A DNA stretch of 64,000 nt from Peribacillus tepidiphilus. Its GTDB lineage: Bacteria > Bacillota > Bacilli > Bacillales > DSM-1321. Position 1 is the stretch's first letter. Every line of letters starts with the position of its first letter. The notes under the pieces are model-generated. The model did no database searches, had not been told where the DNA came from, and saw only the letters and a program-made list of their open reading frames with translations. Where the stretch lies: positions 302,415 through 366,414 of the forward strand of contig NZ_WIAQ01000002.1 of NCBI RefSeq assembly GCF_009466385.1. The letters run 5' to 3'. The translations under genes and the position numbers were made by a program. Positions 18,423 to 27,658 of this stretch are shown here, one piece after another.

Positions 18423-19440
18423 GTGGACGCTTAAAGATCAATCTCTTTTCATGTTAAGATTGGGTGAATTGCTGGAGAATGGGTATACACTCTCTGATGC
18501 GATAGAGTTCATAAAATCTCAAGAAAAAGAAGGGCGCCGCGAAACATTAGAAGCAGGATTGAATTTTCTAAAAGCGGGAAATTCACTTCAAGAAATGCTT
18601 GTAGAAGTTGGTTTCCATAATAAAATGGTGGATTATATTTACTATGCTGAGCATTATGGTGATCTTTCATTTGCATTAAAAGAAGGAGGATCGTTTTGGA
18701 AAAAAAGAATCGATGATTTGGAAAGGTTAAAAAAAGTGTTCATGTATCCTCTGTTTATGCTTCTTTTTATGAGCCTTCTTTTTATATTTCTTCAAAATAT
18801 TCTCCTTCCTAAATTTATGGAACTCATACAAAATTTCCAGGTAGAACAGACCTCTTTTGTCTTCCATTTTTTAATGTTCCTAAAGATTCTATCGTATTTT
18901 CCATATGCTGCAGCCCTTGTATGTATTGCGGGGGTTACCATTTATTTTTTGTGGTTTACTAAGCTTGATCCGATTACTAAGAAGAGGCTGTTGCTTAAAA
19001 TTCCATTCTTTGGGCCCTTGCTAAAAATTTTAGATACGTACTTTTTTACTTGTCAGCTTAGTAGTTTGTTATCGGGAGGACTTTCAATTAATGATAGCAT
19101 TTCTCTTTTTTCTAGCCATAACCGACAACCGTTTTATCAAGAGATTTGCCGTCATATTTTTGGAAAACTTACAGAAGGACTTGCTTTAGAAGATATATTC
19201 AAAGACTTTCCATTTTTTGTTGATAATTTGAGTGTGGTTATTGCCAGTGGACAAAAGCATGGCAGCTTAGATCGAGAACTATATCACTACAGTAGATTTT
19301 TGCTGCAAAATTTAGAAGAACAGATTTCTTCTTATATCAAGATCGTTCAGCCGGTTATGTTTGGAATAATCGGCTTAATGGTCATTTCTATATATTTAGC
19401 TGTATTGCTGCCGATGTTCTCAATCATGGATAAAATCTAG
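18409..19440 (+). CDS. comGB: Competence pseudopilus membrane platform ComGB
   Basis: This 343-residue GspF/PilC-type inner membrane protein couples the ComGA ATPase to pilin assembly. The two repeated cytosolic domains and three membrane helices are visible (helices near residues 110-130, 155-190 and 315-340). The C-terminal half has YFFTCQLSSLLSGGLSI, the typical GspF motif, and ends in VQPVMFGIIGLMVISIYLAVLLPMF. ATG at 18409 is preferred over the longer frame because it gives the family start and overlaps comGA. Confidence 0.92.
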   Translation: MKIVKWTLKDQSLFMLRLGELLENGYTLSDAIEFIKSQEKEGRRETLEAGLNFLKAGNSLQEMLVEVGFHNKMVDYIYYAEHYGDLSFALKEGGSFWKKRIDDLERLKKVFMYPLFMLLFMSLLFIFLQNILLPKFMELIQNFQVEQTSFVFHFLMFLKILSYFPYAAALVCIAGVTIYFLWFTKLDPITKKRLLLKIPFFGPLLKILDTYFFTCQLSSLLSGGLSINDSISLFSSHNRQPFYQEICRHIFGKLTEGLALEDIFKDFPFFVDNLSVVIASGQKHGSLDRELYHYSRFLLQNLEEQISSYIKIVQPVMFGIIGLMVISIYLAVLLPMFSIMDKI

Positions 19441-19452
19441 GGAGGAATTAAA

Positions 19453-19752
19453 ATGAATGATAAAGGATTTACATTAATAGAAATGCTCATTGTGCTATTG
19501 GTTATTTCAATACTATTAATTATAACAATTCCTAATATCGTTAAACAGCAGGCTTCCATTCAACATAAAGGCTGTGAAGCTTTTGCCAAAATGGTGCAAG
19601 CACAAGTTCAGTCTTATCAGATAGATAAAAATAAATGGCCTGATAGCATTGAAGAATTAAAAACGGAAGGCTATTTAAAAGAAACCTCTTGTCCTAACGG
19701 AGATTCAGTTGCATTAAGTACTGAAGGAGAAGTAACCATTGTCCCAAAATAA
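19453..19752 (+). CDS. comGC: Major competence pseudopilin ComGC
   Basis: This 99-residue type IV pilin-like protein has a very short leader and the prepilin peptidase site KG/FTLIEMLIVLLV, with Glu at +5, followed by the hydrophobic assembly helix to about residue 26. Two cysteines, Cys42-like (KGCEAF) and CPNG near the end, agree with the disulfide of B. subtilis ComGC. GGGAGGAATT precedes the ATG. It needs ComC for processing, which is not in this window. Confidence 0.95.
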   Translation: MNDKGFTLIEMLIVLLVISILLIITIPNIVKQQASIQHKGCEAFAKMVQAQVQSYQIDKNKWPDSIEELKTEGYLKETSCPNGDSVALSTEGEVTIVPK

Positions 19753-20200
19753 GTCTATAAATGGTTTTACCATGGTAGAAATATTGGTCGTATTACTGAT
19801 TTTTATGATAATTCAGTTTATTGGATGGGCTGCAATTCCCACTGCAAGGGTAAAAGATCGCGCAGAGCCTTTTATGAAGCAGCTTGAAAATGATTTGTAT
19901 TATATTCAACAGTATGCAATCAGTCATAATATATCACTGTATTTTACAATGAATACACCGATGGGGAAATATTATGCTGGTTCAGAGGAATCAGGCGTAC
20001 TCCTGGTAAGGGATATTCCGGCAAATATAAAAGTAGAAAAAGGTTCACTCGACCTCAACTTTTATATAAGACCAAATGGAAATTCTTCTAAAGTTGGCAA
20101 TTGGTATATTCAGACAGACAAACAACTGTTTGAATTTGTTTTATTAATTGGTAAAGGGAGATTTTACTACATTGAACAAAAAAGGATCGATTCTCGTTGA
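19739..20200 (+). CDS. comGD: Minor competence pseudopilin ComGD
   Basis: This 153-residue minor pseudopilin has the cleavage site NG/FTMVEILVVLLIF with Glu at +5. It starts at TTG, 14 bases inside comGC, with AAGGAGAAG upstream within the comGC reading frame. The C-terminal globular domain (IYLRPNG-like, WYIQTDKQLFEF) is weakly conserved, as expected for the family. Confidence 0.88.
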   Translation: MSQNKSINGFTMVEILVVLLIFMIIQFIGWAAIPTARVKDRAEPFMKQLENDLYYIQQYAISHNISLYFTMNTPMGKYYAGSEESGVLLVRDIPANIKVEKGSLDLNFYIRPNGNSSKVGNWYIQTDKQLFEFVLLIGKGRFYYIEQKRIDSR

Positions 20201-20495
20201 TGTTTTAGGTGCGTTAGCTCCGTGTTTCTTATTGGTATTCTTATTGGTTCCGATGTTAGTGAACCTTAAACAGGAGAAACAAAATGTTTTATATAAGATC
20301 ATGGCAAATCATCTATTATATGAGCAATTACAAAAGGAGGATCTTCAATCCATCGCTACAAAACAAATTCTACATGAGGGGAAAATCTACACATTTAGCA
20401 TATCCCATCATGAGACAAATCCAAGCTGGCAAAAGGGGTGTATTCAGTATACAGATGCAAAAAATCGTGTACAGGAAATATGTGACATTAAATAA
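20172..20495 (+). CDS. comGE: Minor competence pseudopilin ComGE
   Basis: This 107-residue protein is identified by position and by the N-terminal site KKG/SILVDVLGALAP, where position +5 is Asp instead of the usual Glu. One hydrophobic helix follows. TTG at 20172 is chosen because AAGGGAGA lies ten bases upstream; it overlaps comGD by 29 bases. ComGE sequences are poorly conserved in general. Confidence 0.8.
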   Translation: MNKKGSILVDVLGALAPCFLLVFLLVPMLVNLKQEKQNVLYKIMANHLLYEQLQKEDLQSIATKQILHEGKIYTFSISHHETNPSWQKGCIQYTDAKNRVQEICDIK

Positions 20496-20913
20496 TCAGG
20501 AAGCTGGATTTACTCTCATTGAAATGTTAATTGCACTTAGTATCGTTTTAATCATTTGTTCTTTGATTTTACATTCCATGATTGTTTTACAACGGTATGA
20601 GCGTGAAGGAAATTTCATTCATCCTCGAGAGTGGGAAATTTTTTATGCACAATTCAAACGAGAGATTACTAATTCTCAGAGACAAGAAATGAGTAACGGA
20701 AAATTGTTGCTCTATCAAAACAGCGATGTCATCACCATTGAAAAATACCAGGATAAAATTAGAAGAAGGGTAAATAACCAAGGTCATGAAGTGATGCTGC
20801 AAAAAATAACGGGTCTTGAGTTTATAAAAAATGGACGACTGATCGTAATAGTAGTGACAGATCAAAACAAACGTTCTTTCAAAGGGGAAGTTAAACCGTA
20901 TGTTTACGAATGA
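20482..20913 (+). CDS. comGF: Minor competence pseudopilin ComGF
   Basis: This 143-residue protein has the prepilin site EAG/FTLIEMLIALSIVL with Glu at +5. The best start is GTG at 20482, just inside comGE, giving a ten-residue leader; an ATG at 20455 is an alternative. The C-terminal domain ending VVTDQNKRSFKGEVKPYVYE resembles the ComGF family. Confidence 0.82.
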   Translation: MTLNNQEAGFTLIEMLIALSIVLIICSLILHSMIVLQRYEREGNFIHPREWEIFYAQFKREITNSQRQEMSNGKLLLYQNSDVITIEKYQDKIRRRVNNQGHEVMLQKITGLEFIKNGRLIVIVVTDQNKRSFKGEVKPYVYE

Positions 20914-21280
20914 AAAGGGATCGGTTTTTCTAAGCGTCTTGATTATTTTTTCCATTTTCTGTTTCATGATTGCTTATAGGGCAGAAGAATTTATTTCTGA
21001 CAAAAAATTTTACAGGGAAACCGAAAGTCGATTAATTTTAGAGCATTTGCTCTTATTGGCACAGAAGGACACGGCGGAGCTTTCATTAAGTGAAATATTT
21101 TCAGGTATGGAAGGTATTTTTTTCTATCCGCGAGGAGATGTATATTATAAAATAATAGAACGAAGAGGAGATACTGTCAGTTTTTTGCTTTATGCTACTT
21201 CCATTTATAATGGAAAAGCAAAGGCGTTGTATGATTATAATGTAACAAAAAGGAAAATTACAAAATGGAATGAGTATTGA
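20900..21280 (+). CDS. comGG: Minor competence pseudopilin ComGG
   Basis: This 126-residue protein follows comGF with a 14-base overlap. Its N-terminus, NEKG/SVFLSVLIIFSIFCFMI, has a pilin-like hydrophobic helix but no Glu at +5, as is also true of B. subtilis ComGG. AAAGGGGAAG lies upstream of the ATG. It is identified mainly by position. Confidence 0.8.
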   Translation: MFTNEKGSVFLSVLIIFSIFCFMIAYRAEEFISDKKFYRETESRLILEHLLLLAQKDTAELSLSEIFSGMEGIFFYPRGDVYYKIIERRGDTVSFLLYATSIYNGKAKALYDYNVTKRKITKWNEY

Positions 21281-21289
21281 GGTGAAAAC

Positions 21290-21808
21290 GTGAGGGCGAT
21301 CTATTTAACGGGGTTTATGGGCAGTGGGAAGACAACAATCGGTAAATTGCTTTCAAAAGCAAGTGGCTTGCCAGTATTTGATACAGATGTTTTAGTTGAA
21401 GAAAAAGAAGGCAAAAGCATCAAGGATATTTTTTTACAAGAAGGTGAAGCGTATTTCAGAGAGCGGGAATCAGAAATTTTACGAGCATTAAACGGAGAGA
21501 ATAGGATCGTGACAACCGGTGGCGGCATTATATTAGCAAAAGAAAATAGGGAATGGATCCGGAAAAATGGCTACTGGGTTTATTTGCATTGCGATCCGGA
21601 AGAGATTGAGCATAGATTAGTAAATGACACGTCTAGACCGTTATTAGCAGGAGAGAAAAGAGCCAATTTAAGGTCGATCTTTGAGGAACGGTTACCTTTA
21701 TACAGAGAGGCACCGATACAAGTTGATACCACAAATAAATCTACACAGGAAGTTGTAGAAGAAATCCTAAATGCTTTACAGATTGAGAGTGCTTCCAAGA
21801 TATTATGA
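21290..21808 (+). CDS. aroK: Shikimate kinase
   Basis: This 172-residue enzyme phosphorylates shikimate at the 3-hydroxyl in aromatic amino acid biosynthesis. Walker A is GFMGSGKTTIGK at residues 8-19, the shikimate-binding DTD is near 33, and the GGG motif (TTGGGIILA) near 79. The lid arginine region follows (NDTSRPLL). It starts at GTG, with GAGGTGAAAAC directly upstream, nine bases after comGG, so it is probably read from the comG transcript. Its partner aroQ is about 18 kb away. Confidence 0.93.
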   Translation: MRAIYLTGFMGSGKTTIGKLLSKASGLPVFDTDVLVEEKEGKSIKDIFLQEGEAYFRERESEILRALNGENRIVTTGGGIILAKENREWIRKNGYWVYLHCDPEEIEHRLVNDTSRPLLAGEKRANLRSIFEERLPLYREAPIQVDTTNKSTQEVVEEILNALQIESASKIL

Positions 21809-21864
21809 AGACCTAGGTATATCATTGTATAGATATGTTCATACTGCTAATGGGTGGTATGAAT

Positions 21865-22041
21865 ATGAATACAAATGATTATGTAAAGTTTTTAACACAG
21901 CAATTTGTTCAATATTATAATCAACCAAAGGAACAGCGCAAAAAGCATAGATTAGAAAGAAAAGAAAATCGAACGGATTTTATTAGTGAATGGTTTGGGG
22001 TGATCCCCTTTGCGATTATGATGCTGTTTATAAAAAAATAA
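21865..22041 (+). CDS. yqzE: YqzE family protein
   Basis: This 58-residue protein reads MNTNDYVKFLTQQFVQYYN and ends with a short hydrophobic segment, FGVIPFAIMMLFIKK. That pattern matches YqzE, which also follows comGG in B. subtilis. ATG at 21865 is favoured since GGGTGGT lies six bases upstream; ATG at 21859 touches that site. Function is unknown. Confidence 0.85.
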   Translation: MNTNDYVKFLTQQFVQYYNQPKEQRKKHRLERKENRTDFISEWFGVIPFAIMMLFIKK

Positions 22042-22054
22042 ATATGAGATGAAG

Positions 22055-22117
22055 CAGACTAGGATGGACGAATCATATGCAATAAAGGTCCGTAAAATCC
22101 CAGTCTGTTTTTTTTTT
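22055..22117 (+). terminator. Terminator after yqzE
   Basis: CAGACT-A-GGAT pairs with ATCC-C-AGTCTG across a 31-base loop and runs into about ten T. The large loop makes it less certain than others. Confidence 0.65.
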
Positions 22118-22152
22118 AAAAACGTTTGGTTAGCTTTATGACTTGTTTTGCA

Positions 22153-22938
22153 TTAAATCGCTTTCTCTGACAGATAAAACATTCCTCCGTTAATAACGGC
22201 TATTTTGATTTTTGGTTCATATTGTTCCCGAAGCGCTTCTTTTTCTGTTTCATAACTTTCGCCTTTTTCATCCGATTCTCCGTAAAAATGCTCCAAAAGC
22301 AGTAAATCATTTTCCCATCGTTCTACTGCCCTAATTGCCCAATCGTGATTCTCTTCTTCCAGCTGCAAACGTACATACCGGTCTAATCTTCTCAATCCGC
22401 TTTTCGGCATAATGAGTGGTGAAAGGGTAAATGAGTAATCTGGGATTTTCGGTGTAACTCTCAATGCTAAAATTTTATCGTGAAAATGATTGGCTATTTG
22501 CCCAGTTATTAAATTGACTCCGAGTGAGAAAAACATTTCTTTTTTTCGGTCACATACAAAGGACACTTTAATGTTCGCACTAAGCCAAGGGAATAAAGGA
22601 TTATGACTTGGCATTGTATTTTCGTATAACCGTATATAGCTTGCTAAGTTTTTTGTGGATTGGAAGATTTGATGTAGACGAGGAGAGCCAAAGTGGATAA
22701 ATTCTCCTTGGATGCCTTCCGGTACATTTTCATGATCTGTAATGAGTGTCAATTTCATAGGATTTGGCGTTCCACCAGTCTTTTCTAAGTAGTGCCAATA
22801 AAAAGGGCGATTCATCAAAAGCTTATCTAATTCTGCTGTTAACTGGACAATGAGATAAGAAGGGGCATTACAAAGGATTTCACACCCGTTTGATTGAAAA
22901 TATTTCAAAAGGAATTGATGGATTTCACGTTGCTGCAC
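22153..22938 (-). CDS. yqhG: YqhG family protein
   Basis: This 261-residue protein starts at GTG (QQREIHQFLLKYFQSNGC) and matches the YqhG family, found next to yqhH in Bacillus. It is acidic and soluble, with no membrane segment, and has no known function. GGGAGAGG lies about six bases before the start. It overlaps the end of the helicase gene by 14 bases, so the two are translated together and may act together. Confidence 0.87.
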   Translation of the reverse strand: MQQREIHQFLLKYFQSNGCEILCNAPSYLIVQLTAELDKLLMNRPFYWHYLEKTGGTPNPMKLTLITDHENVPEGIQGEFIHFGSPRLHQIFQSTKNLASYIRLYENTMPSHNPLFPWLSANIKVSFVCDRKKEMFFSLGVNLITGQIANHFHDKILALRVTPKIPDYSFTLSPLIMPKSGLRRLDRYVRLQLEEENHDWAIRAVERWENDLLLLEHFYGESDEKGESYETEKEALREQYEPKIKIAVINGGMFYLSEKAI

Positions 22939-24604
22939 GAGTGCCCTCTCCCTTCATTTCTTGAGCAAGTTGGATGATAGATGACAAATTTTCCATTTTA
23001 ATTTTCATCTCTCCTTCACTTTTGGAAAGTCCGACAACATCTATTAGGTATTCTTCCAAATTTCCGATATCCAATCTTGTTAGAATCTCGTCAAGCTCAC
23101 CGACAACTCTCTCAAATAAGTTGATTTTTTCATATAACAGCTTTAAAATGTGTTCTTCAATAGTGTTTCTTACAGCAAAATTATAGATGTTCACATCTTT
23201 TTCCTGTCCTAAACGATGAACACGTCCTATTCGTTGCTCGAGCCTCATTGGATTCCAAGGAAGGTCGAAATTGATAATATGGTTACAAAATTGCAGATTA
23301 ATTCCTTCACCACCAGCCTCTGTTGCGATCAGAACCTGTGCATGCTTCTGAAAAAGCTCTCTCATCCAATCTTTTTTCCCACGCTTAAAGCCCCCCCGGA
23401 ATGGGACGGACGTAATACCATTCTGTTTTAAAAAACATTGCAGATAGAGCTGTGTTGCTCTGTATTCGGTGAAAATAATCACTTTGTCATTGATTTGCTT
23501 GATGAGTTCCAATGCTTTTTCTGCTTTGGAATTACAGGTAACGCCTTCAACTTTTTTTGCTAGAAAATGAACCTTCTCTTTTATGCTGTGAGATGGAGTG
23601 TCCGTTTTTTCTAGCATATTTTTCAAAGTTTGAAAGACTGCTTCGCGGCTGCTACAGGCTTCCCTCTGTAAAGTTAAAGTGGAAAATACACTCCCGATTG
23701 ATTCACCCCCGTATGGCTTAAATTTAGAAACAGCGTCGTAGAGTTCTCTTTCATCATCAGAAAAATCGATAACAACCGTCTGAACCTTTCGTTTCGTCCA
23801 CTCGATCCCCGTATCTCCACGTCTATTTCGAATCATCACTTTATTTACAAGTTCTTTTAGATAGTTGTCTTCATTAATGTTTCTACCTTTGCCTTTAAAT
23901 TTTTCGGAAAAATATGTGGCATTTCCTAATTGACCGGGTTTTAGTAAAGACACAAGGTGAAAAATTTCTTCAACCTTATTTTGGATCGGTGTGGCTGTGA
24001 GCAATAAACAAAACCTTTTTTTGAGATTCTGCACAAATTCATAGTTCTTTGTTTTATTATTTTTTAATTTATGAGCCTCATCAATAATAATAAAATCATA
24101 ATTTTGGGAGTAAATAATTTCCCGATGTGGAGAACGTTTTGCAGTATCAATGGAAGAGACGACTACATCGCAAGATTCCCAGACATAGCTTTTTCTTTGG
24201 GCGACAGCGGGAATGAAAAACTTACTATTTAGTTCGAACGTCCATTGAGAAACTAGTGAAGCAGGGACAAGGATTAAAACCTTTTTTACTAAACCACGAA
24301 TCATGTATTCTTTTAAGATCAGACCCGCTTCTATCGTTTTACCAAGGCCCACTTCATCTGCCAAAATGGCCTTACCGTTCATATTTTCTACAACCTCTTT
24401 TGCAGCTTCGAGCTGATGAGGCAAAGGAGTCAAATGTGGAAGATGCTTCGGTGCCTGAAGACCTTCAAATTCTGGAACCAGTAAGTTTTTTTCTACTTGA
24501 ACAGCCAGCTTATAAAGATCCCAGCTTCCCCATGGTCCATCATGATCAATTCGTTCAAGCAATCCTTCCTCCCAGTCAGATTTGAATTCGATTGAGATAT
24601 TCAT
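22925..24604 (-). CDS. yqhH: SNF2-family DEAD/H-box helicase
   Basis: This 559-residue SNF2-type ATPase has the Walker A motif ADEVGLGKTIEAGLIL (~residue 85), the DEAH box in FIIIDEAHKLKN, motif III LTATPIQN, and the C-terminal motifs LIATEAGGEGINLQFC (V) and EQRIGRVHRLGQ (VI). It resembles RapA/HepA-type helicases but lacks their extra domains. ATG at 24604 follows AAGGAGA by eight bases. It forms an operon with yqhG, divergent from the gcv operon. Substrate unknown. Confidence 0.92.
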   Translation of the reverse strand: MNISIEFKSDWEEGLLERIDHDGPWGSWDLYKLAVQVEKNLLVPEFEGLQAPKHLPHLTPLPHQLEAAKEVVENMNGKAILADEVGLGKTIEAGLILKEYMIRGLVKKVLILVPASLVSQWTFELNSKFFIPAVAQRKSYVWESCDVVVSSIDTAKRSPHREIIYSQNYDFIIIDEAHKLKNNKTKNYEFVQNLKKRFCLLLTATPIQNKVEEIFHLVSLLKPGQLGNATYFSEKFKGKGRNINEDNYLKELVNKVMIRNRRGDTGIEWTKRKVQTVVIDFSDDERELYDAVSKFKPYGGESIGSVFSTLTLQREACSSREAVFQTLKNMLEKTDTPSHSIKEKVHFLAKKVEGVTCNSKAEKALELIKQINDKVIIFTEYRATQLYLQCFLKQNGITSVPFRGGFKRGKKDWMRELFQKHAQVLIATEAGGEGINLQFCNHIINFDLPWNPMRLEQRIGRVHRLGQEKDVNIYNFAVRNTIEEHILKLLYEKINLFERVVGELDEILTRLDIGNLEEYLIDVVGLSKSEGEMKIKMENLSSIIQLAQEMKGEGTRAAT

Positions 24605-24868
24605 TGAATGCATCTCCTTCTTTTGAAAATCGGATTTAACCAATAATTTGCAGTTTTTTAGTGGATTTTTTATTAGAAAATGCTTAAAAGACGAAAATTA
24701 TTGTTTTGAATAAATAAAATAATAAAGTTTTTATTATTTTTTTGAATAAAAAAAGATTGCAGAGAAATCTGAATTAATGATAGGATGAAAATAGCTTTCA
24801 AATTAGCTAGTTCTCATCAGTTTGTAATAGTATGACCATTTTCAAATTTTATATAAGCGAATGAAGGT

Positions 24869-25024
24869 AAGGGGAGAGACTACATTGTGTAGCGCCGAAG
24901 GAGCAAGTAGACTGCTGCGAATCTCTCAGGCAAAAGAACTCTTACCGGACGCAGCTCTGGAGAGTGTTCGTTTTTCGCGGACCACCAAAGGGGAAAGCCT
25001 TATTTAGGTAAACTTTCAGGTACC
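24869..25024 (+). ncRNA. Tandem glycine riboswitch
   Basis: Two consecutive glycine aptamers precede gcvT. The first has GGGGAGAGAC, GCGCCGAAGGAGCAA and CTCTCAGGCAAAAG; the second has CTCTGGAGAG, ACCACCAAAGGGG and CTTTCAGGTACCAGGACAGAG. These are the hallmark core segments of both aptamers. The terminal bases merge with the terminator that follows. In B. subtilis glycine binding lets transcription continue into gcvT-gcvPA-gcvPB. Confidence 0.95.
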
Positions 25025-25070
25025 AGGACAGAGATTGCTCTTTTTATATGGAGCATCTCTGTCCTTTTTT
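25025..25070 (+). terminator. Glycine riboswitch expression platform terminator
   Basis: GGACAGAGATGCTC-like arms (GGACAGAGATTGCTC and GAGCATCTCTGTCC) pair nearly perfectly and are followed by TTTTTT. The 5' arm overlaps the end of the second aptamer, so glycine binding can compete with terminator formation. Confidence 0.92.
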
Positions 25071-25183
25071 ATGTTTTCTTTGGAAATGGTAAGAAATATG
25101 TGGCGCGTGGTACTCAAACAATATGGGGTATTTTTGATTCTTTTGAAAGCGTAAAAGGTTTTCTAAAAAGTAAAGGGGGTATT

Positions 25184-26293
25184 ATGTTGGTTGAATTAAA
25201 AAGAACTCCGCTTTTTGAAGTGTACAAAGATTATGGGGCAAAAACGATTGACTTTGGTGGCTGGGAGCTTCCTGTTCAATTTTCAGGCATTAGGGAAGAA
25301 CACGAAACTGTGAGAACCAAAGCAGGCTTATTTGATGTATCTCATATGGGTGAAATTACTGTCAAAGGAAAAGGCAGTGAAGCTTTTCTACAAAGGCTGG
25401 TCACAAATGATGTATCCAAGTTGAAAAACGGAGGAGCTCAATACACTGCCCTTTGCTATGAAAATGGTGGTACAGTCGATGATTTGATCATTTATAAACG
25501 AAATAATGAAGACTTCTTACTAGTAGTAAATGCTGCTAATACTGAGAAAGATTTTGAATGGTTGAAACAACATCAGACAGAAGATGTTGAAATAAAGAAT
25601 ATTTCGAATGAAGTGGCTCAGTTGGCTCTTCAGGGGCCTCTTTCCGAGAAAATTCTTCAAAAGTTATCTAGAAATTTGGATTTAAAAGAAATTGGATTTT
25701 TTAAATTTAAAGAAAATGTTGAGTTAAACGGTATAAAAGCACTTGTATCAAGAACAGGGTATACAGGAGAAGATGGTTTTGAAATCTACTGTGAGTCTCA
25801 GGATGTCATTCATCTTTGGAAAGAAATTCTAGATGCCGGTAAAGAAGAAGGCTTGTTGCCAATCGGTCTTGGGGCACGTGATACGTTGAGATTTGAAGCA
25901 ACACTTCCACTATACGGTCAGGAGCTTGCACCGGACATTACACCAATTGAAGCGGGTATCGGCTTCGCTGTGAAAACGGATAAAGAAATAGATTTTATCG
26001 GTAAAAGTGTATTGAAGCAACAAAAAGAAAATGGTCCTGATCGAAAGCTTGTCGGTATTGAAATGATTGATCGCGGTATTCCTAGACACGGATATCCTGT
26101 TTATGTAGGCGAGGAAAGAGTTGGAGAGGTAACATCAGGAACTCAATCCCCTACACTCAAGAAAAATATCGGGTTAGCGTTGTTGAAGAAAGAGTTTTCC
26201 GAACTGGGAACCGAGGTTGATGTAGAGGTCCGGTCAAAAAAATTAAAAGCTAAAGTGATCGCTACTCCATTTTATAAAAGAGCGAAAAAATAG
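25184..26293 (+). CDS. gcvT: Glycine cleavage system T protein (aminomethyltransferase)
   Basis: This 369-residue THF-dependent enzyme takes the aminomethyl group from lipoylated GcvH and yields 5,10-methylene-THF and ammonia. Family segments include [11 protein letters not shown] near residue 22, [26 protein letters not shown] (~190), and [17 protein letters not shown] at 25184 follows AAGGGGG; the longer frame upstream runs through the leader and is not used. First gene of the riboswitch-controlled operon. Confidence 0.95.
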   Translation: MLVELKRTPLFEVYKDYGAKTIDFGGWELPVQFSGIREEHETVRTKAGLFDVSHMGEITVKGKGSEAFLQRLVTNDVSKLKNGGAQYTALCYENGGTVDDLIIYKRNNEDFLLVVNAANTEKDFEWLKQHQTEDVEIKNISNEVAQLALQGPLSEKILQKLSRNLDLKEIGFFKFKENVELNGIKALVSRTGYTGEDGFEIYCESQDVIHLWKEILDAGKEEGLLPIGLGARDTLRFEATLPLYGQELAPDITPIEAGIGFAVKTDKEIDFIGKSVLKQQKENGPDRKLVGIEMIDRGIPRHGYPVYVGEERVGEVTSGTQSPTLKKNIGLALLKKEFSELGTEVDVEVRSKKLKAKVIATPFYKRAKK

Positions 26294-26308
26294 AAAGGGG
26301 ATTCCTGC

Positions 26309-27658
26309 ATGATGAAGCATCGTTATTTACCGATGACTGAAGAAGATCAAAAAGAAATGCTTCAGACAATCGGCGTTAAAAGTATAGATGACTTGTTTGT
26401 TGATATTCCAGAAAGCGTTCGTTTCAAAGGGGAATATACTATTAAACCGGCTAAATCCGAGTCTGCTCTACTTAAAGAACTTTCTCAATTAGCTAATAAG
26501 AATGCAGATACTAAGCAATATACTTCTTTTTTAGGTGCAGGTGTATATGACCACTATATTCCTACCATTGTAGATCATGTTATTTCAAGATCTGAGTTTT
26601 ATACAGCTTATACACCCTATCAACCAGAAATATCTCAGGGAGAGCTGCAAGCGATCTTTGAATTCCAGACGATGATTTGTGAATTAACGGGAATGGATGT
26701 GGCAAACTCATCTATGTATGATGGAGGGACAGCTCTCGCTGAAGCAGCGATGTTAAGTGCAGGTCAAACGAGACGTAAGAAAATTCTTGTTTCAGCAACT
26801 GTACATCCTGAATCAAGAGATGTTCTAAAAACTTATGCGGACGGACAATATATTGAAGTAGTTGAAATACCTTACCGTGATGGAATAACAGATCTTGAAA
26901 AGCTACAAACAGAGACGGGACCTGACGTAGCCGGTGTGATCATACAATATCCAAACTTCTTTGGCCGTATTGAAAATTTGCAAGCGATTGAAAAAATTGC
27001 GCACGAGCAGAAGGCGATGTTGATTGTTTCAAGCAATCCATTATCACTCGGGGCCTTGACACCGCCAGGAAAATTTGGAGCGGATATTGTTGTTGGTGAT
27101 GTTCAGCCGTTTGGAATTCCTCAAAGCTTTGGAGGACCTCATTGTGGTTATTTTGCTGTTACAAATCATTTAATGAGAAAGCTTCCTGGCCGCCTTGTTG
27201 GTCAAACAGTGGATGAAGATGGAAAACGTGGATTCGTTCTCACACTTCAAGCCCGTGAGCAACATATTCGTCGTGAAAAAGCTACCTCCAACATTTGTTC
27301 CAACCAAGCGTTAAACGCACTTGCAGCATCTGTGGCGATGACAGCTCTTGGCAAAAAAGGTGTAAAAGAAATGGCGGCACAAAATATAAAAAAAGCCTAC
27401 TATGCGAAGAGAGCTCTTCAGAACGCAGGAATTGAAGTTGTTTTTAACGGACCTTCCTTTAATGAATTTGTCATTAAGTTAGCGAACCCTGTAAAGAAAG
27501 TGAACGAAAAGCTTATTAAAAAAGGAATCATTGGAGGGTATGATTTAGGTCTAACCTATCCTGAATTAGAAAAGCACATGCTTGTTGCTGTTACAGAATT
27601 ACGTACAAAAGAAGAAATCGATATGTTCGTGAAAGAATTGGGGGATGGCCATGAATAA
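26309..27658 (+). CDS. gcvPA: Glycine dehydrogenase (decarboxylating) subunit 1
   Basis: This 449-residue P-protein alpha subunit, with GcvPB, decarboxylates glycine and passes the aminomethyl group to GcvH. Typical segments are [13 protein letters not shown] (~residue 74), the [21 protein letters not shown] signature and NANCSNQAL-like SNICSNQAL. It lacks the PLP lysine, which is in subunit 2. AAAGGGG lies eight bases before the first of two adjacent ATGs. Start is 15 bases after gcvT. Confidence 0.95.
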   Translation: MMKHRYLPMTEEDQKEMLQTIGVKSIDDLFVDIPESVRFKGEYTIKPAKSESALLKELSQLANKNADTKQYTSFLGAGVYDHYIPTIVDHVISRSEFYTAYTPYQPEISQGELQAIFEFQTMICELTGMDVANSSMYDGGTALAEAAMLSAGQTRRKKILVSATVHPESRDVLKTYADGQYIEVVEIPYRDGITDLEKLQTETGPDVAGVIIQYPNFFGRIENLQAIEKIAHEQKAMLIVSSNPLSLGALTPPGKFGADIVVGDVQPFGIPQSFGGPHCGYFAVTNHLMRKLPGRLVGQTVDEDGKRGFVLTLQAREQHIRREKATSNICSNQALNALAASVAMTALGKKGVKEMAAQNIKKAYYAKRALQNAGIEVVFNGPSFNEFVIKLANPVKKVNEKLIKKGIIGGYDLGLTYPELEKHMLVAVTELRTKEEIDMFVKELGDGHE

